DNA from: Nostoc linckia z4
Lineage (GTDB): Bacteria; Cyanobacteriota; Cyanobacteriia; Cyanobacteriales; Nostocaceae
Direction: 5' to 3'
Length of the DNA stretch: 36,656 nt
Assembly (NCBI RefSeq): GCF_002608075.1
Contig: NZ_LAHA01000066.1
Location: 1 to 36,656 of the forward strand
Below, piece after piece: positions 7,948 to 16,232 of the stretch. A program made the translations under genes and the position numbers. Position 1 is the stretch's first letter; the number at the start of each line of letters is the position of its first letter. Under the pieces are notes generated by a model. The model saw only the letters and a list, made by a program, of their open reading frames with translations. It was not told the origin of the DNA and searched no databases.

Positions 7948-8958
7948 CTACTCCTGCGGTGGTTTCGGCCGCTTGATGGGCTTAGGAGTGGCTGTTTTAG
8001 GTATGGGCTTGGAAATTACAGGAGTATCGCCACCTGCACTTCCTTTCTTGATGGGACGGGGAGTTTCACTACCACGTCTGGGAGGGAATGGTTTCCTACC
8101 ACCACGGGGGCCTCCTTTAAATCCTGGTTTGCGTTTTTTCGGTAAATCAGCGATCGCCTCGCCTTTTTCTACCACTAAAACATCAGCTTCTCGCTTGGCT
8201 TGGAAATCCCAGAATTTCCCCACTGCTTTGGTGGTTAGCACACCCCTTAATTTCAACTTAAAATATTTGGGTTTGTCTGTTGGTTTGCGTGGCGCTTGTT
8301 TAATTTTGACTACCAAGCTCTTAGCGTCAAAAGACTGGTATACTACCTCACCGCGCACAGAAAAACCACCATCTGTAATTTCTGATGAGGGTATTAGGGG
8401 TATTGTGTTGAGTTCAGAGTTTTCGGATAAGCCATCATCTGGTGTTTCTACTTCTTGTGACTCGGAGTCTGGCTCATCCTCAATTATCAAGTTTTTGGCC
8501 AGATTTTCTGGCTCCCAAACTCCAACAATTTGGATGTGCAAAGTATCATTTTCTTGTCTTGTACGTGGATATACCACCCACAAATGTTCTTTGTCTAAGT
8601 CTAAGTGATTCTTGACTAGGCTCATAATCCGCCCTAGCAGGACGGCATTGAGTTCTACACCATCTGTAGTCAGCAGCGTACCTTGGGTAAATTGTTCGCT
8701 GCTAGCAAGATAACGACCCCGGACTAAGCCAATGGCTCGATATTGCATCGGCTCGCTGGGAGGCGGAATCGGTTGCTGTCGATTCACTAAGTTCCCATTT
8801 GAGTCAGTTTCAGTGGGGTTAACAGGCGAATTTTCAACTTTAGAGGACTGGTTTGCTGTTGTATCAATAACATTAGCGGCTACCTCTATGGTATTTTTTC
8901 CCTGGTTAGAGGCAGAAGAATTGGAAGATTCGGGCAATGGCATCAGGTCGGAATTCAT
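7948..8958 (-). CDS. Conserved cyanobacterial proline-rich protein of unknown function
   Basis: The ATG at 8958 is preceded by AAGGAG (8964-8969) at ideal distance, so the product is 336 residues; an upstream in-frame start at 8982 is less likely. The N-terminal 75 residues are polar and low-complexity. A globular core (about 75-165) contains IGLVRGRYL, a GTLLTTDG motif and YPRTR. A second acidic linker (about 168-205) leads to a domain around 205-265 with alternating lysine-rich beta-like stretches. The C-terminus (about 280-336) is Gly/Pro/Lys/Arg-rich (GGPRGGRKPFPPRRG) and strongly basic, which suggests nucleic-acid or acidic-partner binding. No enzyme motif is seen and I cannot name a family. 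Divergent from the TPR gene, so the 380-bp gap holds its promoter. Confidence 0.8.
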   Translation of the reverse strand: MNSDLMPLPESSNSSASNQGKNTIEVAANVIDTTANQSSKVENSPVNPTETDSNGNLVNRQQPIPPPSEPMQYRAIGLVRGRYLASSEQFTQGTLLTTDGVELNAVLLGRIMSLVKNHLDLDKEHLWVVYPRTRQENDTLHIQIVGVWEPENLAKNLIIEDEPDSESQEVETPDDGLSENSELNTIPLIPSSEITDGGFSVRGEVVYQSFDAKSLVVKIKQAPRKPTDKPKYFKLKLRGVLTTKAVGKFWDFQAKREADVLVVEKGEAIADLPKKRKPGFKGGPRGGRKPFPPRRGSETPRPIKKGSAGGDTPVISKPIPKTATPKPIKRPKPPQE

Positions 8959-9068
8959 AAAAACTCCTTGCGGCACAGACACATCCCATTGTGGGATTAA
9001 AAAAAGGCAGCTGAAAAGAGCGTTTGTGTGGAGTAAAGAAAGTATATTTACTTTTTACAAAGTCACAC

Positions 9069-9121
9069 TAGAGTACTCTACACAATCCTAAAGGCGTTAA
9101 ATTTAGTGTGTAAACACTAAA
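9069..9121. promoter_or_regulatory. Two palindromes in the divergent promoter region
   Basis: TAGAGTACTCTA (9069-9080) is a perfect 12-bp palindrome. TTTAGTGT (9102-9109) and ACACTAAA (9114-9121) form an 8-bp stem with a four-base loop. Both sit between the divergent genes starting at 8958 and 9339. They could be protein-binding sites, but I cannot assign a regulator. Nothing else is evident between 8959 and 9338. Confidence 0.35.
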
Positions 9122-9338
9122 AGTCTAATCTAGCGTTCCAGACACTAGTTTCGGAAGCATATCACAGCTACAATTCTGACGGCTCCTCCTAAAGTCATCA
9201 CTTACTTTAGCAGTGTGGATAGTTAATTGTTATAAAATTCACAGACTATGAGCGGTATTCCGTAAAGTTTTGGAAATTTTTAACTTTAGGATTTGTGTAA
9301 ATGATAATGTCATTAGAATTCAGGAGAAAGACAAAACT

Positions 9339-10232
9339 GTGTCTCAACCGCGCAATCGCTGGATAGTTCAAGTTATTCTGGTGCTGGCAATTCTCGCTTT
9401 TGTTGGTGTTTCGGTGATTCCTTTATTGGGAGCATTTAATAATACGCCATTCTCTAGCCAGAATACCGCTAGCACTGGAGGCAATTTAACTGACTCCCAG
9501 CAAAAATCAAAACTGGAAGACCAAGTAAGGGGATACGAGCTGGTTTTGCAAAGGGAACCAGAAAATCAGACTGCGCTCAAAGGCTTATTAGAGGCGCGGC
9601 TAAAACTACTCAGCCAAAAGGAAAAAAGTGAGGTCAAACCATCTGATATCCAAGTTGTGATTGAACCTCTAGAAAAGCTTGCTAAACTCAATCCCGAACA
9701 ATCAGAATATTCAGTACTGCTGGCTCAAGCCAAACAGCAAATAGGCGATCGCGAAGGAGCCGCCCAAGCTTATCGCTCGGTTTTAGACACCAAACCCGGT
9801 GATTTGAAGGCTTTACAAGGAATGGTGGCTCTGTTACTCAGCCAGCAACGCCCCGAAGCAGCCATTGGCTTGTTGCAAGATACTCTCACCGATGCCGCCC
9901 AAGCAAATACAAATCAACCAGGAAGCATCGACACTGTGGCCGTGCAAGTGCTGTTAGGTTCTGTTCACGCTTCCCAGAAACGCTACACGCAAGCCGCTTC
10001 TGCATATGACCAGGCAATTAAAAAAGATCCGAAAGATTTTCGCCCAGTTGTGGCAAAAGCAATGCTTCTCAAGCAACAGGGCAAAAACCAAGAGGCAAAA
10101 CCTTTATTCGATCGCGCCGCAGCTTTAGCACCCGCTCAATACAAAGACGAAATTAACAAAGCTGCAACAGCTCCTCTGATACCCAATCCCACTTCATCTA
10201 GCGCACCTCCAGCGGAAAGTAAACCGAAGTGA
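9339..10232 (+). CDS. Membrane-anchored tetratricopeptide repeat protein
   Basis: Start chosen at the GTG at 9339 (297 residues), with AGGAG at 9322-9326; the longer frame from 9270 adds 23 residues of poor character. A single N-terminal membrane helix (about 8-28) is followed by a Ser/Asn/Gln-rich linker and several TPR-like helical pairs from about residue 45 on, with repeats such as YSVLLAQAKQQIGDREGAAQAY and AYDQAIKKDPKDFRPVVAKA in shorter form. The tail is Pro/Ser-rich. TPR proteins of this kind act as assembly scaffolds at the membrane. The partner is unknown and the neighbours give no clear hint. Its 3' side runs into low-complexity repeats. Confidence 0.8.
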   Translation: MSQPRNRWIVQVILVLAILAFVGVSVIPLLGAFNNTPFSSQNTASTGGNLTDSQQKSKLEDQVRGYELVLQREPENQTALKGLLEARLKLLSQKEKSEVKPSDIQVVIEPLEKLAKLNPEQSEYSVLLAQAKQQIGDREGAAQAYRSVLDTKPGDLKALQGMVALLLSQQRPEAAIGLLQDTLTDAAQANTNQPGSIDTVAVQVLLGSVHASQKRYTQAASAYDQAIKKDPKDFRPVVAKAMLLKQQGKNQEAKPLFDRAAALAPAQYKDEINKAATAPLIPNPTSSSAPPAESKPK

Positions 10233-10425
10233 TGGGTATGGGGCATTAGGATTGGGGGAATGGGGAAAGGGGAAGGGGGAAAGGTTAAATCGATCTCTTT
10301 TCCCTTTACTTTTTAACCCCTTCGGGGTGACGCTCCTTCGTCGCTAACGCTGACGCTAACGCCAGTCGCTCATGGGGGAAACCCCCAAGACCGCGCTGGC
10401 TCACCTTTTCCTCTACCTCCTTACT
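10233..10425. repeat. Low-complexity spacer with GGGGAAAG tract and GC-rich repeat
   Basis: A GGGGAAAGGGGAAGG purine tract (about 10255-10285) is mirrored by TTTTCCCTTTAC, so it can fold like the dispersed element at 5029 and 19373. It is followed by a GC-rich stretch with CGCTAACGCTGACGCTAACG (about 10340-10360) and GGGGGAAACCCCC (10374-10386), which is a short hairpin. This is a type of repeat common in Nostocales. Confidence 0.6.
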
Positions 10426-10429
10426 CCCC

Positions 10430-11050
10430 TTACACTCCTTCAACGGCAGCAACGATACCAAAGATGAAAAACAGGCATCCGCCAATTAAGGTGAGTTGAC
10501 GTTCTGAAATGCGACCGGCAATCATTTTGCCACCGAGAACGGCGATCGCTGCACAAATCGCATGTCCCAAAATTGCACCTATGGTCACTCCAATTGGATT
10601 ATTCCCGGCTGCTAAAGCTATGGTGGCAATTTGAGTGCGATCGCCCCACTCTGCCATGAAGGTTAATACAAAGGCCTCTATTAAAATTGCTAGGGGAGTT
10701 TTTCGCTTTGGTAACTGTGAATCTGCTTGTTTTACCGCAGCTTCGGCCTCTTCTACAACTTCAGTGTCACAAGCAGAGGTAGGCATCTTACTAGCGTCGT
10801 ACAACAGTTTGATCCCAAAGGCAATAAACAAAGTTATTTCAGCATAATGGATATAAATTTTCGGCAATAAAGATGCCGCCTGTCCAAATACCACTGAAAG
10901 TATTGTCATTGCGGCTAAAGCAGCTACCACACCTGTAAATACCAGCCGCCGCGAGTGATGCATTGCCAAAATCACAGCAATAAAAAATGTTTTATCGCCT
11001 AGTTCTGAAACTGTAATTAATAACAAACCTGCGGTAAAAGCTGTTAACAC
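10430..11050 (-). CDS. mnx: UPF0016/GDT1 family manganese exporter (Mnx-type)
   Basis: A 206-residue membrane protein with six or seven helices and the two signature motifs of the UPF0016 (TMEM165/GDT1) cation exchangers: ELGDKT (16-21) and EWGDRT (134-139). The central cytosolic loop (about 92-115) is acidic and then basic. In Synechocystis the same-length homolog Mnx moves manganese out of the cytosol, into the thylakoid lumen, and protects against manganese overload. The gene symbol rests on that match in length and motifs. The GTG start at 11050 has AGGAG seven bases upstream. The leader holds a large palindrome at 11095-11157. The flanking genes are not related in function. Confidence 0.88.
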   Translation of the reverse strand: MLTAFTAGLLLITVSELGDKTFFIAVILAMHHSRRLVFTGVVAALAAMTILSVVFGQAASLLPKIYIHYAEITLFIAFGIKLLYDASKMPTSACDTEVVEEAEAAVKQADSQLPKRKTPLAILIEAFVLTFMAEWGDRTQIATIALAAGNNPIGVTIGAILGHAICAAIAVLGGKMIAGRISERQLTLIGGCLFFIFGIVAAVEGV

Positions 11051-11081
11051 TCTCTCAAGCTCCTAAAGAATCGTTGACCGA

Positions 11082-11157
11082 TGTGAAGCTTGATGAAAGC
11101 GAAAAACTTCACCAAGCTTACACTCTGCGGTGTGAACTTAGTGAAGGTCTCGCTTTC
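11082..11157 (-). promoter_or_regulatory. Long hairpin in the 5' leader of the manganese exporter gene
   Basis: GAAAGCGA (11095-11102) pairs with TCGCTTTC (11150-11157); inside it CTTCACCAAG pairs with CTTAGTGAAG with one mismatch, and TTACAC pairs with GTGT(G)AA around a short loop. The start of the region (GTGAAGCTTG, 11083-11092) can instead pair with CCAAGCTTACAC inside the first hairpin, giving a competing fold. It lies about 45 bases upstream of the gene. It could be a structured leader, an operator or a mobile palindrome. Confidence 0.45.
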
Positions 11158-11684
11158 AAATGTTTTAATTATTTGCCACCTGAACCAGGCTCATCGCCAG
11201 TATGTTGATTCAGATGTACTGGCTGTTAATTTTTGCGCCAGCAGCTACTCCCCTTCTATTGCGATCGCAATTATAGGTCTATTCCAGGTACAAGTCAAAC
11301 TGGGAGTTAAGCTCATCCCAGTTTTAAAAGAAAATTTGGGAATGCGCCTTTTGGTAAGATATGGCAGTTTCCATAAGAAATGGTTAGATAAGGGACTTCC
11401 AAGTAAAAAAATATTCATTGCTATTGTTGACTGTTGACTGTTGACTGTGAACCGTCAACGCTTTAACCCAAATAATTTATTTATTTATTTATTTATTGTA
11501 GTTACTCAATTTTTACAATTATCTATATCATTTTGAAATCTTTCTTAGTTTTTATTAGTAAATAAGATGCGTTCGCCCTACTATAGTTACTAGCTCTGAA
11601 TTAAAATTTCTTAGGATTTACTTGATAAATAGTTTTTTAGATAAATTATAATTATAAAAAAAATGAGATTAGTTTTATACAAAA
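11158..11684. other. Gene-free spacer with small repeats and a promoter-like site
   Basis: It contains a 9-bp hairpin AAACTGGGA (11297-11305) and TCCCAGTTT (11316-11324) followed by TTTAAAAG, which is terminator-like on either strand. TGTTGACTGTTGACTG heptamers follow at about 11427-11460, then TTTA tetramers at about 11476-11498. TTGATA (11622-11627) and TATAAT (11647-11652), 19 bases apart, are a possible promoter for the response regulator. An open frame across 11090-11437 has no protein-like character. Confidence 0.5.
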
Positions 11685-12053
11685 ATGGCACACATTTTAC
11701 TTGTAGATGATGAAGCTCCTCTGCGTGATAGTCTTACCTATACTCTGCAAAGAGAAGGTTACACAGTGACTACAGCAGCTGATGGGCATAGTGCTATCAA
11801 ACAGTTTCACAAGCAAGTTCCAGATGTAATTTTGCTTGATTTAATGTTACCAGAAGTCGATGGTATGGAAGTTTGCTGGCGAATTCGGGCATTTTCTAAT
11901 GTACCTATTGTCATGCTTACAGCCAAGGATCAGGATATGGATAAAATTTGGGGTTTAGAAGCAGGTGCAGATGATTATGTTACTAAACCCTTCAACACCC
12001 GCGAACTATTAGCACGTATTAAAGCAGTGTTGCATAACCCTTCTGAGGAGTAG
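11685..12053 (+). CDS. Receiver-only response regulator
   Basis: A 122-residue CheY-like receiver domain. Acidic pocket D8/D9, phospho-acceptor D52 (in ILLDLMLPEVDG), switch threonine T79 and lysine K101 (in DDYVTKPF) are all present. The sequence, including GADDYVTKPFNTRELLARIKAVL, is that of the OmpR-class receivers, but the protein ends right after the receiver where a DNA-binding domain would normally follow. The histidine kinase gene starts five bases after the stop, and GAGGAG in the last codons serves as its ribosome binding site, so the two are one operon and probably partners. Output must go through another protein. Confidence 0.93.
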   Translation: MAHILLVDDEAPLRDSLTYTLQREGYTVTTAADGHSAIKQFHKQVPDVILLDLMLPEVDGMEVCWRIRAFSNVPIVMLTAKDQDMDKIWGLEAGADDYVTKPFNTRELLARIKAVLHNPSEE

Positions 12054-12058
12054 CTTTC

Positions 12059-13507
12059 ATGAGAAGCTGGATACCTCGGATTAAATTCAATACTATTTAT
12101 ACAAAGTTGTTAGCTACATACTTGATGCTCACAGCTTTGGGAACGTCGTTGATGGCAGGTTATATCCTGTGGTCGTTCTATGATTACTTTATGCGATCGC
12201 GACAAATAGATCTGGATAATTGGACGAGTGCGTTAAGTGAAAGTGTTGCAGATGGACTAGAAGAAAAAAATATTCTCCACGTCAGAAAGCTAGTGGAACG
12301 TTATGGCGCACCACAAACTGTAACGCTACGTGTTTTTAATCAACAAGGTCTTCTATTAGCCACTTCCGACCCCAAATTAGACAGCCGGGTTCAAGATTGG
12401 TCTGAAGTTCCTGGTATGCAGGAAGCCTTACAAAATCATGTAAAACAAGGGATTGCTAAAGGTGTTTTATCAAAGGACGATCGCCTCTACATAGCTAGAC
12501 CCATTGAGCGTAACGGTCAATTGCTAGGCGTAATCCGCATGTCTATGACTTTAGAGCAGATTAAGCGACAGTTTGTGAAGGTGATTTGGAGTATTTTAGG
12601 AACGCTAGGAGTAACGATTTTCCTGTGTGCCTTAATTAGCAGTCGGTTTGCTCGCAGTCTCTCAAAACCAATTGAGATGATGCAAAACTTTGCCATTCGT
12701 TTGGGTAGCGGTCATTTTGGCGATAAGCTAATTATCCATGAAAACAATGAGTTAGATCGATTATCAAGGGAATTAAACCGGATGAGCGAGCGTTTAGCTT
12801 CCCTAGACCAAGAGCGGAGAGTATTTTTAGCCAATGTCTCCCACGAATTGCGTACCCCTATCAGTAACGTTCAGGTGACAGTAGACGCACTCAAAGGAGG
12901 AGCGTATGATGAACCAGAATTGCGCGATCGCTTTTTCCAAACTATCGAAAGTGAAACCAAGCGTTTATCACAATTAATTCATGACTTACTGGATTTAGGG
13001 CGTTTGGAAGCAGGAGTTACTCAACTAGAAAAGCAAAGCATCTCCCTGCATGGATTGATTAATCGTGCTGTTAATGCAGTCGAACCACAAATGCGAACTC
13101 TGAAGATTTCTACACAGGTAAATGTAGAAAACTTAACCATCCAGGGCGATGCAGAAAGGCTATTACAGGCTATTCTTAATTTGTTAAATAATGCAATTAA
13201 ATACTCACCACCAAACTCTCAAATATTAATTTCTGGATATAGCCAAGGTAAACAAGCTATTATTCAAATTCAAGACCAGGGAAAAGGTATAAAAGAAAGC
13301 GATTTACCTCGAATTTTTGAGCAATTTTATACCACAGATCCAGCACGCAAAGGTAGTGGTAATGGTCTGGGGTTAGCAATTTCTAAGCGAATTATTGAAG
13401 CTCACCAAGGTGCAATTATAGCTAGTAATACCCCTAATCAGGGAGCAGTGTTTACTGTGTATTTGCCACTAAACGTTAAAACTTCAAAGTCCGACAATCG
13501 TCTCTAG
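12059..13507 (+). CDS. Membrane-bound sensor histidine kinase (HAMP-HisKA-HATPase)
   Basis: A 482-residue kinase, the likely partner of the preceding receiver protein. Two membrane helices (about 17-40 and 176-194) enclose an extracytoplasmic sensor region (about 45-172, with a PAS/dCache-like pattern including VFNQQGLLLATSDP). A HAMP linker follows (about 195-247), then the HisKA domain with phospho-acceptor H262 in SHELRTP, the N box NLLNNAIKYS (374-383), the G1 box DQGKGI (406-411), the F box FEQFY (420-424) and the G2 box GSGNGLGLA (432-440). All catalytic elements look intact. The signal is unknown. The gene converges on the minus-strand operon, with a 137-bp spacer holding short repeats only. 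Confidence 0.95.
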   Translation: MRSWIPRIKFNTIYTKLLATYLMLTALGTSLMAGYILWSFYDYFMRSRQIDLDNWTSALSESVADGLEEKNILHVRKLVERYGAPQTVTLRVFNQQGLLLATSDPKLDSRVQDWSEVPGMQEALQNHVKQGIAKGVLSKDDRLYIARPIERNGQLLGVIRMSMTLEQIKRQFVKVIWSILGTLGVTIFLCALISSRFARSLSKPIEMMQNFAIRLGSGHFGDKLIIHENNELDRLSRELNRMSERLASLDQERRVFLANVSHELRTPISNVQVTVDALKGGAYDEPELRDRFFQTIESETKRLSQLIHDLLDLGRLEAGVTQLEKQSISLHGLINRAVNAVEPQMRTLKISTQVNVENLTIQGDAERLLQAILNLLNNAIKYSPPNSQILISGYSQGKQAIIQIQDQGKGIKESDLPRIFEQFYTTDPARKGSGNGLGLAISKRIIEAHQGAIIASNTPNQGAVFTVYLPLNVKTSKSDNRL

Positions 13508-13644
13508 AGTGCTTGGCCACAAAACACCCTACACATACTTAGCTCGACTTTATCCATTTTTGATTCAATCAAGCAGCGTAAACAGCAATATCTCTCAACA
13601 GTCAACAATCACCCCTATTGCCTATTTGTTCCCTGCCATATCTT

Positions 13645-16203
13645 CTATATTGATGGCAGTTGAATATTTTTAACAAATAAGCTTTGTAAGCGGTGCATTT
13701 GAGCGCCTATTTGGTAGAGTAAATCACCTTTACCCAGTAAATAAGCTGCTGCTGTTTGTTTTCCTCCCAAGACTATAGCTGAGTCTGCTTCACTGGCGGT
13801 ACGCAAAGCCACTCTTCCTGGTAAGTTTGAGCGAATTATTGGTGTAACAACTTTGGCTTCTGGACGTTGAGTGGCAATAATGAGATGAATTCCTGCGGCG
13901 CGTGCCATTGCTCCGAGTCGTTTAATACTTTGTTCTAGTGATGTGCGGATTTCTTTTTCTGCCATAAAGTCGGCATATTCATCGAAAATGCAGACAATAC
14001 GAGGTAAAATCTTTGCAGAGCGTTGATTGTAAGTACTTAAATCAGCACAACCAGCTTTTTCAAAGTGGTGATAACGCGATTCCATCTCTGCGACTAACTC
14101 ATCCATTAGTTCGATGGCGCTTGCACCATCTTTAACAACTGGCGAATATAACCAAGGCATTTTCTCAAACTCTGGAAATGTGACTCGCTTGGGGTCAACT
14201 AGGGCGATTTTTAGATATTCTGGGGAATGACGATTCAGGAGACTGAGGAGGAGCGATCGCAAAAATTCACTCTTTCCACTACCAGTTGTACCACCAACTA
14301 AAAAATGACAAGTATTTGCATCAGATAAATCAGCCTCTACCAATTCTCCTTCAATATTCAACCCGATCGCAATTTTTATAGGTACTGTTGGAGGTAAAAA
14401 CTGCGGCTGAACATACTCTTCAAAACTCGCAATTTGCCGATTTGGACGAGGTAAATCAACACTAACATAACCAGCTTGCGGCGCAATTAACGGCGGATTT
14501 GCTAACCCCATCTGCACTTGTAAATCTGCTGACAATTTCAAAAGTGCATTAACTTTCACACCTAAATGAGGCTTAAGTTTCACCCGAATAAAAGCCGGCC
14601 CAACAGCAGCACCATGATAATCTACACTAATACCAAATGATTGCAAAGTAGTAACCAACTCTTCACCAATCGCATCAGCATTAACAGAATTTGTTCTTGT
14701 GGGCTGGACATCTTTTCCGCCATTATTCTTATCTTTAAATGATAAACTAGGCGAAACAAAAAAAGTCTGACATTTTTGTTCTTGCGGACAAATTTCACAC
14801 AGATAAGGCTGAGTTGTTCGCGGTGGCGAATTAGGATGAGGTGGTTCCCAACTTAACCATTGTTGCATCTGGTGTAATTTATAGGGAATCAACTGATGCA
14901 CGTTATTTTCTAGCTGTTCCCAAGAATATTGATACTCTTTAAATTCTGGCAAAACACAATAAACAGCCGAATCAACCGCTACCTTTTTTTGATGCCAAAG
15001 CATATAACTATAAAGAGCAACTTGAGCCAATTGTGCTGATGGATCTACTGGTTGATAAGTTTTAAATTCAAGTACACACAAACGCTTAACTTCAAAATTA
15101 TACACCAAACAATCAAATTCTCCTCCTACCCTTTGTTGTGTGCGATCGGGTAGTTGAAAATAATGCTCAAGCTTACGTTCTTGAGAAACAAAAGTGTTGG
15201 GAATAACTTCTTCTGCGCTACAATAACGCCGATTGATAACAAGTAATTCTGCAAAGCGTCTGATTAATCCTTGTAATCCTTGCCAAACTTTGTACAGTGG
15301 TTGCGCTGCACTTGCATCTTGTTCAATAGCTTTTTCTAAATAAGTAGAAAATTTAATTTCATAAAAAAGCTGTTGCAGAAGAGAGGCAATTTCCTCTATG
15401 TTTAATTGAGATGTACTAGTTTTGAATATTTCTGTAAATCTTGATTCACTAACAGCTAACTTAATAAAACTATCAGCCAAATTATGAAAACTATTCCCAA
15501 TACCAATTTGATTATTTTGTGGTATAAATAAAGTATTACCGCCAAATTTTTGATGTAAATAAAATAGCCGAGGACATTCAAACGCAACTCTGACTTTAGT
15601 AGCTGTTAAAGATATATTTTTTGAATCATCAGGCATAATATTAAAAATATTAGTTACAAAATTAGGGCTATCAATTTCTAATAAACGGCGATGAACAGCA
15701 GCCAAATAAACTGTATCCATAGCCGCATAATGTAGCTGCTTCTCACTCAGAGGACGCTTCCCCCAGTCACTTCTACCTTCTTCTGAATCGACATGAGAAA
15801 ATTGACAAAGTTCCGCTGCTAAAGTTTTCAGCTTTAAATTCGATGTTTGTAACTTTTTGAGGGTAATCTTTCTTGCTAGCTTCAGGGTACAGGTAATATT
15901 TTGTGCTGATTTTTCACCCAAGTACTTTAAATCAAAACTTGCATTATGAAATACCTTCTCAATTTGAGAATTAACCATGATTTGCTGAATAAAGAGTGCA
16001 ATCAAATCAGGTTTATTCAACACATCAAAAATATAAGCAAACTTTCCTGTAGAGTCTGTAGGTTCTGCTAATATCTGAATTAATGAGAGTTTAGGATATG
16101 GAGTATTCCAATTAGCTACTTCTGTATCCAGCCATAGCACTTTAGCCAAGGTGAATTTTGCAATTTGTGTCTGTATTTCAGCAGCTTGTGTTAGGTAGTG
16201 CAT
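13645..16203 (-). CDS. DEDDy exonuclease - Cas4/AddB-like nuclease - FtsK translocase fusion
   Basis: An 852-residue three-part protein. (1) RNase D/proofreading-type exonuclease, about 1-180: D26 and E28 in WLDTE, D91 in HNASFDLKYL, Y159 and D163 in YAAMD, all DEDDy residues present. (2) PD-(D/E)XK nuclease, about 205-480: H240, D364 in GGEFD, E379 and K381 in LEFKTYQ, the Q394-Y398 motif, and cysteines C210, C469, C472 and C478 placed as in the iron-sulfur nucleases Cas4 and AddB. (3) FtsK/SpoIIIE motor, about 510-852: an alpha-domain-like stretch, Walker A GGTTGSGKS (637-645), Walker B with D741 and E742, and IIATQRPEA. No membrane anchor or C-terminal gamma domain is present. It is the last gene of a three-gene set, 29 bp after the ATPase gene. 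Inferred role: motor-driven DNA degradation or processing; the substrate is unknown. Confidence 0.88.
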   Translation of the reverse strand: MHYLTQAAEIQTQIAKFTLAKVLWLDTEVANWNTPYPKLSLIQILAEPTDSTGKFAYIFDVLNKPDLIALFIQQIMVNSQIEKVFHNASFDLKYLGEKSAQNITCTLKLARKITLKKLQTSNLKLKTLAAELCQFSHVDSEEGRSDWGKRPLSEKQLHYAAMDTVYLAAVHRRLLEIDSPNFVTNIFNIMPDDSKNISLTATKVRVAFECPRLFYLHQKFGGNTLFIPQNNQIGIGNSFHNLADSFIKLAVSESRFTEIFKTSTSQLNIEEIASLLQQLFYEIKFSTYLEKAIEQDASAAQPLYKVWQGLQGLIRRFAELLVINRRYCSAEEVIPNTFVSQERKLEHYFQLPDRTQQRVGGEFDCLVYNFEVKRLCVLEFKTYQPVDPSAQLAQVALYSYMLWHQKKVAVDSAVYCVLPEFKEYQYSWEQLENNVHQLIPYKLHQMQQWLSWEPPHPNSPPRTTQPYLCEICPQEQKCQTFFVSPSLSFKDKNNGGKDVQPTRTNSVNADAIGEELVTTLQSFGISVDYHGAAVGPAFIRVKLKPHLGVKVNALLKLSADLQVQMGLANPPLIAPQAGYVSVDLPRPNRQIASFEEYVQPQFLPPTVPIKIAIGLNIEGELVEADLSDANTCHFLVGGTTGSGKSEFLRSLLLSLLNRHSPEYLKIALVDPKRVTFPEFEKMPWLYSPVVKDGASAIELMDELVAEMESRYHHFEKAGCADLSTYNQRSAKILPRIVCIFDEYADFMAEKEIRTSLEQSIKRLGAMARAAGIHLIIATQRPEAKVVTPIIRSNLPGRVALRTASEADSAIVLGGKQTAAAYLLGKGDLLYQIGAQMHRLQSLFVKNIQLPSI

Positions 16204-16232
16204 TGGCTAATATTATATCAAAGCTAATCTAT

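Noticed and set aside
7724..8608. 294-residue plus-strand gene
   Set aside because: It begins in the GGGCATT repeats and is antisense to the conserved protein at 7948-8958, which has a strong ribosome binding site.
11082..11157. yybP-ykoY manganese riboswitch
   Set aside because: The location suits it, but I could not find the conserved core sequences of that class; only a generic palindrome is visible.
11090..11437. Protein-coding gene on the plus strand
   Set aside because: The frame covers the mnx leader palindrome and a second hairpin, has mixed residue use and no family resemblance.
13645..16203. Ordinary chromosomal FtsK
   Set aside because: It lacks the N-terminal membrane anchor and the gamma DNA-reading domain, and carries two nuclease domains instead.
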